Below, in pieces: positions 49,923-61,262 of a stretch of 64,000 nt of DNA. The DNA comes from Acanthornis magna (taxonomy: Eukaryota; Chordata; Aves; Passeriformes; Acanthizidae). Positions within the stretch are counted from its first letter, which is position 1. Each line of letters starts with the position of its first letter. The stretch spans positions 124,001 through 188,000 of the forward strand of contig JAWUZG010000177.1 of assembly GCA_036785705.1 (NCBI GenBank). Reading direction: 5' to 3'. The translations under genes and the position numbers were made by a program. The notes below the pieces were generated by a model. It was not told the origin of the DNA and made no database searches. It saw nothing but the letters and a program-made list of their open reading frames with translations.

Positions 49923-51330
49923 AATATGCAAAGGGATAGGGAAAATCCCACTCTTGTGCCATGTGAAAGACTCCTGGTTTTACCCCACAGCATCAACGGC
50001 AAAATTATCCCTTAAATTCCATTCCCTGCCAAGAAAAGCCCCCAGGACCACACAACCAATCCCACACTGGTGCAGCGCCCAGTTCACAACCAGTACAGCA
50101 GCAGGTTATGGGAACACTCACGGGGAACATGTGGGGAGCAGGAATGGCTCCATTTGTAGGAACCCAAATCCAAGGCAGGTTGTTGAAGTTTTCTACTGCA
50201 CATCCTCGAAATTCCCACGCCAGACTGCTTGTCAGCAGAAAGCCTGGCTCTTGGGAGGGCAGCAGCAGGGAGATCTTTGAAGAAAAATCAATGCCAAATG
50301 ATGTGATTGACACTTCAAAGGGTGTTTGGCACCGCGCTGAGGAAAACTCTCCATTGTTTCCAGGACCAAGTGTACAGGAGGATTCCCTGACCCTGATCCA
50401 CTTGTCTGCCCCAAAACCATCCCTCTGTGCTTGTCCACCACCTGGGAGATCCTGGGCATGAGGATTTGGAGTCCTGGGTGCCGTGGGCTGCTGCTGGTGA
50501 GGGAAAGAATCTTTGCCACACAGGGATGCAGGAGAAAGCAAATGTAGGTGAGCAATGTCCCAGAGATCTCACCCATCTGCTGCCTCTGGGAACTCAATCC
50601 CTCATTTTCAGAGCTCCTACCTAAGGCAGCCTGAGCTTTTGTAGGATGCATCAGGTTCCTGGGAGCTGGGGGAAGACACGTGCAAGGTCTTTGCCTGGCT
50701 GATATTCCCTGAATGACTGGGATGAAGGGATTGTTAAACCAGGAAAGGCTGCAAGCCCGCTGGAGAGCCTGGGACACAAAACGAGCTGGAATGGTTCAGG
50801 AAAAGGAAAAAGAAACAGGATTGAACTCAGGGAGGGCAAAGACTCTCAGACAACAACAACTGAGAGCATAGAGTCAGAGCAGGACTTGGTGGCACTGTGG
50901 GATTGAGGCAAAAGGGGGATAAATGTGCATAAATCAGCAGTGCTGGGCTGCTGCAGGAGATGCAGAGCCAGGATCCAGGGAAAACAGGCACGGCAGCACG
51001 TGGCACAGTCCAACTGCCCCGATGGTGCTGCCAAGGCCACGAGTGGGGCACTCCAGGACACCAAACTCAAGGGGAACCTGGAGAGCCTGAAATTCCATGG
51101 CAACGCAGGAGGAGCCAGGGCTGTTCAGAGGGGAAGCAGAATAATCAGCTTTGAGTGTGGAGCAGAAAAATGAAGAAAATAAATCTTTCTCCCTGTCTGG
51201 GGTGGGTAGGCTGTGGATAACAGTAGGGAGGCTGGCGCTAGACACTGAGAAAGCTTCCTACTGCTTTGGGGAGCCTGGAAGTTGATGAACTGTCTGAAGA
51301 AGCTTCTGTCAGGTGGGATAGAGGAAAGAG

Positions 51331-51395
51331 TTGATCCTGCCTTCAGTGGGATGGGCTAGACAAGCTCTCAGGTGTCTCCCAACCCAATTATCCAC
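51331..51395 (+). mobile_element. possible degraded CR1 tail
   Basis: 'gggatgggctagacaagctc' and 'ggtgtctcccaaccc' resemble the CR1 'ggttggactagatgacctcc' and 'aggtcccttccaacc' pattern, but the final ATTCTATGA is lost. Confidence 0.4.
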
Positions 51396-51796
51396 TGTTT
51401 ATGGAGAGCCTCCCCATGCACAGGGGAGGTTCTGGCTGAGGCTGACTCTGCAGCTGCCGCTTTGGATGAGAGGAGCTTCCCAACCCCGCTGAGCTGGCAG
51501 GGACCCAAAGCCACCTCCTAGAAATGACAAATCCCTGTTCCTCACCCCTGCTGGCTTCATTCAAAGAGTGGATACTGTTCAAATTAGCAGCCACCTGCAC
51601 TTCCAGGGAGCCACGGCTCTCCCGAGGACATTTATCCTGGGGCACGAGGCTGCATCCTGCCGCACCCTGGTGATCTCAGTGCTGCAGGAAAATGAGGCAC
51701 TTTCTAATTGTTTCTTTCCCTGGACACTGTGGGACACAATGGAGGTGCTTTCCTGTGCGTGTGGGGGCAAAATATTGCAAGGTTTTGGGGGGATAA

Positions 51797-52218
51797 TGTT
51801 GTCACAGGTTTGTGCCCCACCAGTGATGCCTTAGCCAGGCTTACCTGAAACAGGGGCCAGACAAAGTTAGGAAAATAAAAATCAGATTAATTTATTAAAG
51901 GCCTTTAGGTGCATTCAGGGCAGACAGAGCCTACTTGAGAGGCTGCGCCCAAAATGGACAGCAAGTCACGAGTTCTTCACATTTTATAAGTTCTGTCCAT
52001 TAACACATTGGGCCTCAATTCTCCAATTACACTTCAGGTGATGATGTCAACCACCCCAAGCCTGCTCCCCCAAATTCACTGTTGGTTACATATTTTGGGG
52101 CTCTGAGGCAGCGAAAGTGTCCTTGGATTTCCAACTCAGAGGAATTGTTTTGTCTAAAATGTCACGAACAAAGGTTTTTAGCATTTTATATGGAGCCTGG
52201 AACTACACTAAAGCTACA
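51797..52218 (-). mobile_element. second LTR-like element, boundaries uncertain
   Basis: Seen: reading the minus strand, TATAAAA (51982-51988) is followed about 90 bases later by AATAAA (51891-51896) and then a U5-like segment, the spacing of an LTR promoter and polyadenylation signal. A second TATA-like site lies near 52185. Possible termini are TGTTG at 51797 and CTACA at 52218 (plus strand), flanked by GATAA and GATAC, a one-mismatch 5-bp duplication. An alternative is 51786-52170, flanked by AAGGTTT on both sides (51779-51785, 52171-52177). No internal retroviral gene is present, so it would be a solo LTR. Element identity is moderately supported; its ends are not. Confidence 0.5.
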
Positions 52219-53150
52219 GATACATGAAGAATAGAAGCTAAAAATCCTTAAGGCATCAGCAGCACACCAAGGGATCTTTGTACATGACAGGGAAGGAGAG
52301 GCAATGGAGACCAGACCCCAGAGTCCATGACAAAAACACCACCAGGCCCTTTTCCCAGCACAATGCCTGGAAAAGATAACAGCACCTGCAAAAACACCCT
52401 CTAGGATTTTTCTTTCACTGTGCAACACCTTGGAGACAGTTCAACATCTTCTGGTCCCCAAAAAACACATGGCAGCCACACAGGAGCCCTCCCAGATCAG
52501 GCTGAACACAGAATGAATCTATTTAAGTGGAATTTCACTTCAGATCCTGGATTTAGGGATGGCTACTCAGGTTGGCCATACACGAACCTCCATCCCAACA
52601 CACAGATGGAGAAGGAATGTTGATATCCATCCCCATCCTGCACCTCCCAAACCTCCCTGGTGATGGATCATTTTCAATCAGATTTGTTGTTGATAACTGC
52701 ACAGTTTACCTGACAAATTCAGAGCCTGTTGGGCAACTTCATTAATACATTTAATTGACTGTTATATTTCCTTCAGGTTAATGGTTTGAGGGTCCAGCAG
52801 AGTTTGATCTCTGCAGTTGTTGCGAAGTGCTTGTTCCTCGTTAAAATGCAAAATGGAGCCAGCCAAGGAGATCTGGAGATGGAAAACCAGCCAGAAAAAA
52901 CCTCTCACCCAGGTGGACTGAGTGGGTGTGGAAGGGGTGATGGTCACACTTTAAATGCTACAAACATAATAAAATCAAAAATGAGTAGAACTTCTATCTT
53001 CCATGGATGGCCAGAAAAACAGAAAAAAAAGACAAATGTGCCCCGAAATCCCATCCTGAAGGGGGCAGGCCCAAGCTCCTAGACTTCAAACAAGTGAAGA
53101 ACACACTCCAAATCAAGATGGGGTGTTCTGACAAGTTCTTGTCAGAGCAG

Positions 53151-53259
53151 ATCATGGAATTCTTGAATGCTTTGGGCTGGAAACGATCTTAAAACCCATC
53201 CAATTCCACCCCCTGCCATCAGCAGGGGCACTTTCCACTAACCCAGGCTGCTCAAAACC
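53151..53259 (-). mobile_element. left half of a second head-to-head CR1 pair
   Basis: Degraded tail 'atcatggaattcttgaatgc', then 'ccaattccaccccctgcc' and 'tttccactaacccaggctgc'. Its truncated 5' end abuts the plus-strand CR1 at 53260. Confidence 0.88.
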
Positions 53260-53400
53260 CCTGGAAGTATTCAAGGCCAGGTTGGACAGGGCTTGGAGCA
53301 CCCTGGCCCAAAGTGTGCCATTCCTGCCCTTGGCAAGGGTGTTGGAATGAGATGATCTTTAAGGTCCCTTCCAAGCCAAACCATTCTGCGATTTGGTGAT
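53260..53400 (+). mobile_element. right half of a second head-to-head CR1 pair
   Basis: 'cctggaagtattcaaggcca', 'ggttggacagggcttggagc', 'gatgatctttaaggtccctt' and 'ccattctgcgatttggtgat'. It is of the same subfamily type as the left half, so the pair forms an imperfect fold-back. Confidence 0.88.
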
Positions 53401-53577
53401 TTTAAAGCAGTTCATATGTTATAAGACCTCTTTCTCAATTTTTTCCCCAAAGTATGTTATTTTATAGGAAACTTGAGAGAGAATTTGATTTGTTTCAGAC
53501 AAAATAGTCCCTAGACTAGAGGCTGGGGGGTTTAGGGCAGGCAGCCTGAGAGTTACACTGCTCTAAATATCTGTATC

Positions 53578-53690
53578 AAGTGTTCAAGGCCAGGCTGGAT
53601 GGGGCTTGGAGCAACCTGGTCTAGTGGAAGTTGTCCCTGATGGTCTTTAAAGTCCCTTTCAAACCAAGCCTTTCTATGATTCTACGATAC
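53578..53690 (+). mobile_element. CR1 LINE fragment with internal deletion
   Basis: 'tgttcaaggccaggctggat' and 'gcaacctggtctagtggaag', then the sequence jumps from 'ttgtccctgatgg' to 'tctttaaagtccc', missing the usual 'cccatggcagggggttgg' block; tail TTCTATGATTC. Confidence 0.88.
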
Positions 53691-56112
53691 ATCCAAACCC
53701 CAGGTTGGATCACGGGGCGGAAAAGAGCAGCGATCTTATTTAACCCCCGGTAAATTTAATCCAAAGCAGAAAGTTGGCTCCAGCATCGCATGAACTTAAA
53801 GCTGTGGGGTAATAACAGATGTGGAATCCCCAAATTAGGGCCCCAAAAAGAACAGGTTGTTTGAGTTAAGCCTGCATACATGTCCAATGCCATGAGTCAC
53901 GTTCAGCCATGTGTCCAACCTCTCTGCCAAGGAGAGCAGCCAGGCTGGAACGGGGCAAGCTTGGCACCGCTGGGAGCACAAGGGACATCAACCAGATGGC
54001 ACAGACTGAGGGCATCTTCGGGTTTGGGACAGGGTTTGGGACACCGGAAAAAGTGATTTTTGGAGTCATGCAGAGGGTAGATGCCTTATCTCAGAGCACT
54101 TGAAGATAAGGTGATTAAGAATTTCTCTGTACCAGAAGTTGTTTCCAAACCTCGCCTGCCTCATGCAGCCACCAACACAAACCCCCTCAGCCCTGACCTA
54201 TCAAATGGCTGAAATTTCCCATTTTAAGGACACAAAATGCAGTATGGGAGCATTATCCCTGGGGAGGAGGGTCAAGGAAGCTCCTGTAACGCTGTGTGCC
54301 CAGCAAAGTCAGGATTCTTGCTGTGTGACACGCTTCAGCCCAAAGCCTCCTGCAGCACACGCTGAATATTTATGAGTGCAAGACAAGGATCAGCAGGACT
54401 ACAAGACACAGGTTGCAACTTGGCAAAAGGAAAGATTAAAAAAAAAATCGGGTTGGAGGAGGGGTGGAATATCAGCTCTGTGGAGAGGAGGGAGAGCCAG
54501 GGTGCTGCGAGGCCATTTATCTGCTGGCTGTTCCCAAAGAGGAGTGCAGAAAATACATATATGGGCCATAAAGTGTCCCTGCTGCCACTGCTGTGTGCCC
54601 AGGAGGGGCCTCACCCTCCAAGGGACATCTCCTCAGCTCAGACACACTGAGATGTGCCAGTGTTGACTTCACACCTCTCAAAACTGGCATTAAAAAAGTG
54701 CAATGGCAGCTCTTGAAGGTGTTTTGTCCACTCAGCTCCAGGCACGTATTTTCGAACAGGATGAACCACCTGCCAACCAACAGCTTCCCATCACACCTGA
54801 CATTTGCCGTGGGAGGGAAAAATGGCCTGGATTCAAAGCACCCTGATAGAGGTGATGGGGTGGGCGAGCTCTGGTGTGATTCCTTGGGGTAGAAAATTGC
54901 CTCTTGGAGCTCTCTAGAGAAGTGTTGCACCCCATTAGGAAACTGGCTGTGACCCACTCTGGTTTTCAGGTGATGAGTGACCCCCCTGGGGCAGGACAGT
55001 GCTTCAAACCCTATCCCCAACTTTTTGAGGCTGGGATGTGGCTTGCAGAGTTCACTCCGTCACCTAGACTCTCCCAAAAAAGCCATCATAGGCACAGTGC
55101 TGCTTCCTCCTCACAATTCCCAGCACGTGGAAGCACAAACCCTCACAACTGCCCAGCCACAGAGCCCTCGGTGTGGTGGCCACTTTCCCTGCTTGAATAG
55201 CCACCTCATTTACCCCTGCAGCCTCCAACCTTGGCATCTGCAGGGACGTGGCCGAGCCGAGCACCGTGGAGTCGGTGCCTTTGCCATCTCAGTGATGCCT
55301 CAGGAGGACTGGGAATGTTGGAAAGGGGATTTGGCTCCAGAACGAGCCCAGCCAGCAGTCAGGAAGGGGCTGGTCCCCTTCCCCACCGGGATGTCACTTT
55401 GATTGTGTTCCCTTCTCCCAGCCGGCTGGAAACCTCCCGCTGCATAGGAAGGTTTGCATAACCCAACAGGCAGCAGATTCCTCTTCCCTCTGGGATTTTC
55501 CCCTGGGGAAGAGGCAGAGCACTGACAGGCAGAGTCCAGCCTCCCTCGGAAAGTTGTCAATGTGGCAGGCGGAGCCCTGTCCCCTCCAGCCTCCCTTCCC
55601 TCCACCTTGCATGGAGAGCTATTTTAGAGTCCCACTTGTGGCTGCCTTTGTGATTTCCCTGGCAAAGCTGCCTCCCTGACATCGGAGCAGAACAACAGGC
55701 TGCTGGAAACCCTGGCAGCAGGGAGGCACCGACCCCTCCTCAGTCCCCTGCCTGATCCCAGAGGATGATCCCTGCTGCACGATTCAAAATCCTCTTCAAA
55801 GACCCGGGAGCGTGTCCCCCAAGGGGACTAGGCTGGATCACAAAGTCACTCCTTGGTGCAGATATCTGCCGGCACATGGTGGTCTCACCTGGCTGATGTA
55901 CAGCTTAAACCCACGGCTGGCATTCCAGCAGCCAGTTTGGGATGCTTTCATCATCCAAAGAGCCTCAGACAGTGACAATACACCAGTTTTGAGATTTTTT
56001 TTGGTGCTTTTAAGTAGCCTAAAAAGCACCTTGACTGCTGCATTTGAAAGCCCCAAGGAAGAACATTGCTGGAAGAAGCTTCTGGCTCAGCTGCTCCAGG
56101 GCTGGTACTGCC

Positions 56113-56130
56113 CCAGCAGCAGCAGCAGCA
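56113..56130 (+). repeat. short (CAG)n run
   Basis: About six CAG units in non-coding sequence; no supported reading frame uses it. Confidence 0.85.
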
Positions 56131-57540
56131 AGGGAAGATGGATCCACCCAGGGAAACTGTGCCAGTGGGACACAGCCCTGGCTGCCTCAAATTTAGGCTT
56201 AGGCTGCAGAGCTCTGAGCACAACGTGGTGCCACGAGTGACATCAGCCTCTCTTAGCTGGCGGCTCCCAGACAGCACCGACTCCTGCCGCTGCCTTGGAT
56301 CGTGGCAGCAGGATGGAGAGCCAAATCCCTTCCCCGTGGGGCATTCTCCAGAGAAACAGCTCTGCTGATTCCTTTGTCACTGCCTGATGTCAAAATGGTC
56401 TGGAAAATGTCTGGGTGGTGTCCATGCCCCTTCCAAAGGTCCTCCTCGGAGTGGTAACAGGGACGGGGTAGAAGATGGGCTGGAAGGAGCACTAAATTCA
56501 CCCCAAGGAGATGGTGCCAGCTGGCAGATTTGGTATCCCAGGCTTTCGGGGAGCCATGGGACAGCTGCTCCATGACAGCCTCATGACTCTACCTCCCTCA
56601 GAAGGTCCTATATAAAATAAATGCCATAAAAGTGTGGGAATTAAGGCAAAGAAGCAAAGTGCTGATGGAACAGCAAAGATCTGGTGTTGTCACTTGACTT
56701 CACATCCCAAATGGTCTTGGAGCCAGCATTTCCAGGACTCAGTGGGTCACCTTCCAAAGCAGAGAGCTGCAGATACAGACAGACTGTGGGGTCTGAGACA
56801 GGAGGGATCTGAAGTGCTCCTGGTTAGACTGCAAGGACCTTGAATCCTCTTTGTCAGTGTTCTCTCACAGGAGAGCCTGTGGTCTTCCCACGGAAAAAGT
56901 TTGGTGCTGACCCCATGAGGGTCTGTCCTGAGGCCCCAGTGGCACAGCTTGTCCCAAGATCACCCCAGCACCCCCCAGCAAACAGCCTTAAATAACCCCT
57001 GTTCTCTTCCCAGCCAAGTCTGAATCTCCTGAGAAACAGCACCTGGGAGAGAAGGGGACTGCAGCCAGCATTTGGCACCTGATACTTCTTTTTCTGGAAG
57101 GTACTGAAGTGTCTCAAGGACACGGATGGGAACAGCACAGCACATCCGTGAATGTTTTAGGATCCTCTACCTTTGTTTTGACACTGTGCCTTGTGCATAA
57201 TTATTCCGAGGCACAGCCTGAACTCTCCTGCTGCTTAACAGGGGGAGTCAGAGCATCTTGGCAGGATCATTTTGAGAGAGTATGATGTTGGGAATAACTT
57301 CTCAAAGCAGCAAAACCACTGAGCTCAAGAGTCAGCAGTGAGTGATCGGGTGCCAGGAGCTGGACTAGGACACCGAGTCCACAGGAAGCAAATGTAAACA
57401 TCAGCCAGGGGTTTTGGCCAGAAGCATTCACCCAGCACCCCTGGTTATCCAGCACCAGGAGTTACCAGACCCTGGGGTTCACTGCTTGTGTCCTTCCTGG
57501 GGACATTGCTGCCATCTGGTTACCAGTGAACACAGAACTT

Positions 57541-57594
57541 CATGGTAGGGTCTTTAGAATCTCTTCCAACCCTGACCATTCTATGGCTCTTTGA
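57541..57594 (+). mobile_element. short CR1 LINE tail
   Basis: 'tctcttccaaccctgaccat' followed by TCTATGGCTCT, the last ~50 bp of the element. Confidence 0.7.
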
Positions 57595-57760
57595 TGTCTG
57601 GGACCACTCCTTTGTTTGGCACCAACAGCTCCAAGCTGACAACCCTCAGGACCTTTGAACAAGTCACTTCATTCCCAGTGGGATGCAGATGCCAAGTGGA
57701 CAGGTCAGAGCTGTCAGCTTGGGAATGCAGTGAGTTCTGCACTCATGCACCAGTGGGTTG

Positions 57761-57813
57761 CTGGTTTAATACACAAATATTCCAATCTAATTAATTCTGG
57801 TTTAATACACAAA
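57761..57813. repeat. partial tandem duplication, 36-bp period
   Basis: The 17-mer CTGGTTTAATACACAAA occurs at 57761 and again at 57797, with AT-rich spacer between. Confidence 0.75.
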
Positions 57814-59514
57814 GCTGGAGACAATCAGCTCAGGACCATCTGGACCTCCATCAAGACACCTAACACATACTTTTCCACCTGTAGAGAACTATCTCTGTGA
57901 CACAACCCCAAACTGAATGATAGCTTGGAAGAAATAGGTGTATTGCACCCTGACTACAACATCTACGCCCTCCTGTCTCTGGTGGGTCAAATACCACTGC
58001 TGGAGGGCTGGATAATTGCACAGATGGTGAGGCTCAGGTCTCTCACATCGCTGTGATTAACACCTCATGCTTCACAGTGTCGAGTATTATTACAGGTGAC
58101 AGCAAGATTTGCATGGAGGTGCAGCATGTGAGCACCATACCACATCTGGGCTCAACATCTGGGCTCGCTCTAAGTGGGTTTTGCTTGCTTCTCCCAAACC
58201 TCGGAGATTTTGGTTGTGCTCTTGACAGGAATTCAGGTTTGCTTAAATTGTAGCAGAAAAGGTTCAGCATTCACAAAGCAACGGTGGGGGTTGGAAAGGT
58301 GACGATGAACCTGGAGTAGCTGTGCTCTGTATTCCTTATCCACAGGGACATAAAAAATGCAAGCATTAATTTCCATGAACCTTGTGACCCCAAGAACTGA
58401 GGTTGTGTCCAACACTGCTGATATAACTTTGTGAGATAAACCCAGCGCCGGCTGCAGAAGGGACCCCAGACACACAAAGCTGTTTCTCCCCTCCGGGCAT
58501 GACTCATTTCCATTCTGCTTGGCCTCCCCACACCCTCAGGAGGGGCAAGGGGCTGCTCTGTCCATCAGGCTGACAGGAGTGGATGGGAATTTCATGCCTG
58601 CCACTGCCCTTCAGGCTCGAGGGCAGGAGGACATAAAAGAGCTGCTGTTGATGTGTCTTCTCCTGCCCCCCAACCAGGCAGCTCTGCCTGCACAACCAGG
58701 TCTGACCTCCCTTCCCCTTCGGTGTTCAGCTCTGCTAAGAGAGCAGGACCTCCAGTCTTCGCTTTTGGTCTCAGCCTTACTCACAGACACCGAGGCTCAC
58801 CTGGAAAGGGTCTGGAAAAGCCCAGCCTGGCTGAGCATCACACCAGATTGCAGGGGGATGGAGGACTGCAGGCAAGGAGCGGCTGGAGCTGCAGGAATTC
58901 AGGGCTAGGAAAGGAAAACCCTGACAGGGAAAGGAACAAGGTGATGAGCAAGAGGCCACCACACCTTCTTTGCCCTCCCAGACAAAAGTATCTCCAACCC
59001 TCGTGTCCACCTGGATGCAGCCTCAGCCTCTTTGGTTTTGATGATGTGGCAAAGCCAGAGAATCACAGCAGCCACAAATCATGTGACTCCTGATCTCATG
59101 CCCCAGCGGAGCTGATCCCTCCCAGACCCAGTGCTGGCTTCTCCTAGGGTTAGTCACTATTTTGGCAGCTGTCCATGTGAGCAGCATCCAGCTCAAATCC
59201 ATCCAGTGACGGATGTGTTCTGCTCCCTGCTGTCTCTGCAACAAGGGAACCAAGCCAGCAAAGCTCAAGAGCTCAGAGCCAGCCCCACCTTGTTCTCACC
59301 TGTCCTGTTCTCTTCCCCTCAGGTGCAGGTGCCTGGCTCCCAACCAGCAGAGCTGTCTGGTCTTTCAGCTCTGAGTCTCTCTTCCCACTTCCCACACTCC
59401 TGTCCCTTCTCCTGTTTTTTTCTTGCCCCTCTCCGCATGCAAACAGGTCTTCTCCAACTTGCACCAGTCCCTTTTGCCAGGCAGTGAGAAGGGCTGACTG
59501 CAGAGAAGATGCCA

Positions 59515-59567
59515 ACAAGTTCATTTAGGGCAGGAGACCTAAATGAACCTGCCCTAAATGAACTTGT
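59515..59567. repeat. perfect 20-bp inverted repeat (hairpin), 13-base loop
   Basis: Positions 59515-59534 are the exact reverse complement of 59548-59567. The 13-base spacer again contains CCTAAATGAA, so this core occurs three times in 53 bases (once inverted). It could form a long stem in DNA or RNA. It is followed by no T-tract and has no miRNA-like asymmetry. A template-switch event during replication is the likely origin. Confidence 0.9.
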
Positions 59568-60659
59568 CTCATGTCCATTTTATTCTGGGGCATGGGGACA
59601 AAGTTCCAACCTCCATAACCCCACCACGGGGGATGCCTGAGCCTCAGGGGTTTCCTTCTGCAGGGACTGGCCGGGCCCTTGCCCAGCTGGCAATGGCAGG
59701 AGCTGAGTCCCTTCCCAGGAGCACCCATGGCTCCTCCGTGCGTTAATCAACAGCTTTGTTCTGCATCACCTCACTGCAGAACAGCAGCAGGAATTTATAC
59801 GGCCACAAATTAACGGCGCGGGCGAGCAATCAGCACAGAAACGAGACACGTCCCGATGCACTCCCTGGGAGGGGACAGAGAGACGGATGCTGGGGACACT
59901 CTGCTTGCCACGGCCTCTCCGCCCTGCCAGCTGGGCTGAGCTGCCACCACTAACAAGTTGGTTCCTGCTGCCAAGGATAACAGAGCCACTGGCACCCAAC
60001 CCCGCACTCTGCTCTTGGCTGCCTCAGGAACCCAAGTCAGGAAGGATGGTTTTTTTTGCACTTGTCATTTCTCAAGGAGGGAGGAACATCTCTCCCAGCT
60101 GCTTGGGCTGAAATCCAGTTTTTATGTAATCAAATGTGACCTCTAGCTGTCTGTGTTTAAGGCTGCCATCGCTGCGATATCATTCAGACTGTTAGGACTA
60201 AGTCATCCATCTCCTCAACTATAAATACCTTATAATCATCCCCAAGGACCTGCAGTGCTTCACAGATGAAGATGCCTGGAGAAAAGGGGGGTTCAGCTCT
60301 CTGAGTGTCACTCCACTCCTGAAACGCAGCTGCCTCTCCGTGCGGAATGTACAGCAGATTTTTAACAGCTTCTGGTCAAAGTTACCAGCAGAAAACCCAC
60401 GGGAATTGCCAAAAGGATGGAGAGCCACCCACGCCCAATCTGCAGCCAAATAATAGACTGTGTTAATACAGGCACTTTTGCAGGAATTTTGTCCGGGTCA
60501 GTTCTGCATGTTCATCCCACTTCGAATCCTGCTTTGCAGTGGAAAAACCATCCACACTATTTTAGACAACATCAGCCACTCCTGCCAGGCTCGGTAACGT
60601 GAGGGGGAAGAGAGATCAGAGCAGACACAAAGCCCTCGCAATGAAGGTTTCTGCAAGAA

Positions 60660-60760
60660 ACCCAAACCGCCGGCTCTTATTTACTTGTGTTACACAGTGT
60701 GATGTTAATTCGACAATTAACGCTCGGGCTGATAATTGCTGGTCCCACCTCCTCCAAAGC
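60660..60760. promoter_or_regulatory. candidate regulatory block with paired homeodomain palindrome
   Basis: TTAATT (60705-60710) and AATTAA (60715-60720) form a perfect 6-bp inverted pair around CGAC, the layout bound by homeodomain dimers. It is followed by GATAATTGC. The neighbouring sequence is CpG-richer than average. Confidence 0.25.
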
Positions 60761-61043
60761 GTGCACCTGCTCCTCCTTCCAATCCTGCACTCCCCAGGAA
60801 TCCACAATGAGGTGAGACGGCGGCAGGCGCATTGTGCGGCGGCTCTGCTTTCACAGCCCGCAGGATTCGGGACAGAAATCCCCAAGTTTGGGTGAGATGT
60901 GTGCATTAACACGAGTGCAGCCGCCTCATCTGCAGCGTGTGGCAACAGCTTCACAAATTCCCTTCATTCATAGACATCCCGCTCAGGCGCCAGACAGCTC
61001 TGCTAACCAGGATCCGCTGGCACAACTTGCCTTGGAAGTCTCT

Positions 61044-61072
61044 TCTTCCTTCTCTTCCTCCTCCTCCTCCCC
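61044..61072 (+). repeat. TTCC/TCC pyrimidine tract
   Basis: Pyrimidine-only run of TTCTTCC and TCC units; low-complexity. Confidence 0.8.
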
Positions 61073-61099
61073 AGCCACCATCGCAATGGGACACTGACT

Positions 61100-61121
61100 T
61101 ATTTATTTATTTGTTTGTTGG
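61100..61121 (+). repeat. short (TTTA)n/(TTTG)n tract
   Basis: Three TATT units followed by two TGTT units. Confidence 0.75.
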
Positions 61122-61207
61122 CTGGTAGTTTGGGGTTTTCCTTTTGTTTTGGGGGCGGAAAATTGTGTTATGTTAAGCAAGTCACATCCCCCTTTTCCTG
61201 TGCAGTT

Positions 61208-61262
61208 GCTTTGGGCTGGAAAGGATCTGAAAGACCATCAAATTCCGATCCCCTGCCTGTCA
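61208..61262 (-). mobile_element. CR1 LINE fragment lacking its extreme tail
   Basis: 'ctttgggctggaaaggatct' and 'accatcaaattccgatcccc' match the reverse-complement 3' region; the AATCATGGAAT end is not present. Confidence 0.65.

Noticed and set aside
59515..59567. microRNA precursor
   Set aside because: Stem of 20 bp with a 13-base loop is too short for a usual pre-miRNA, and complementarity is perfect rather than bulged.
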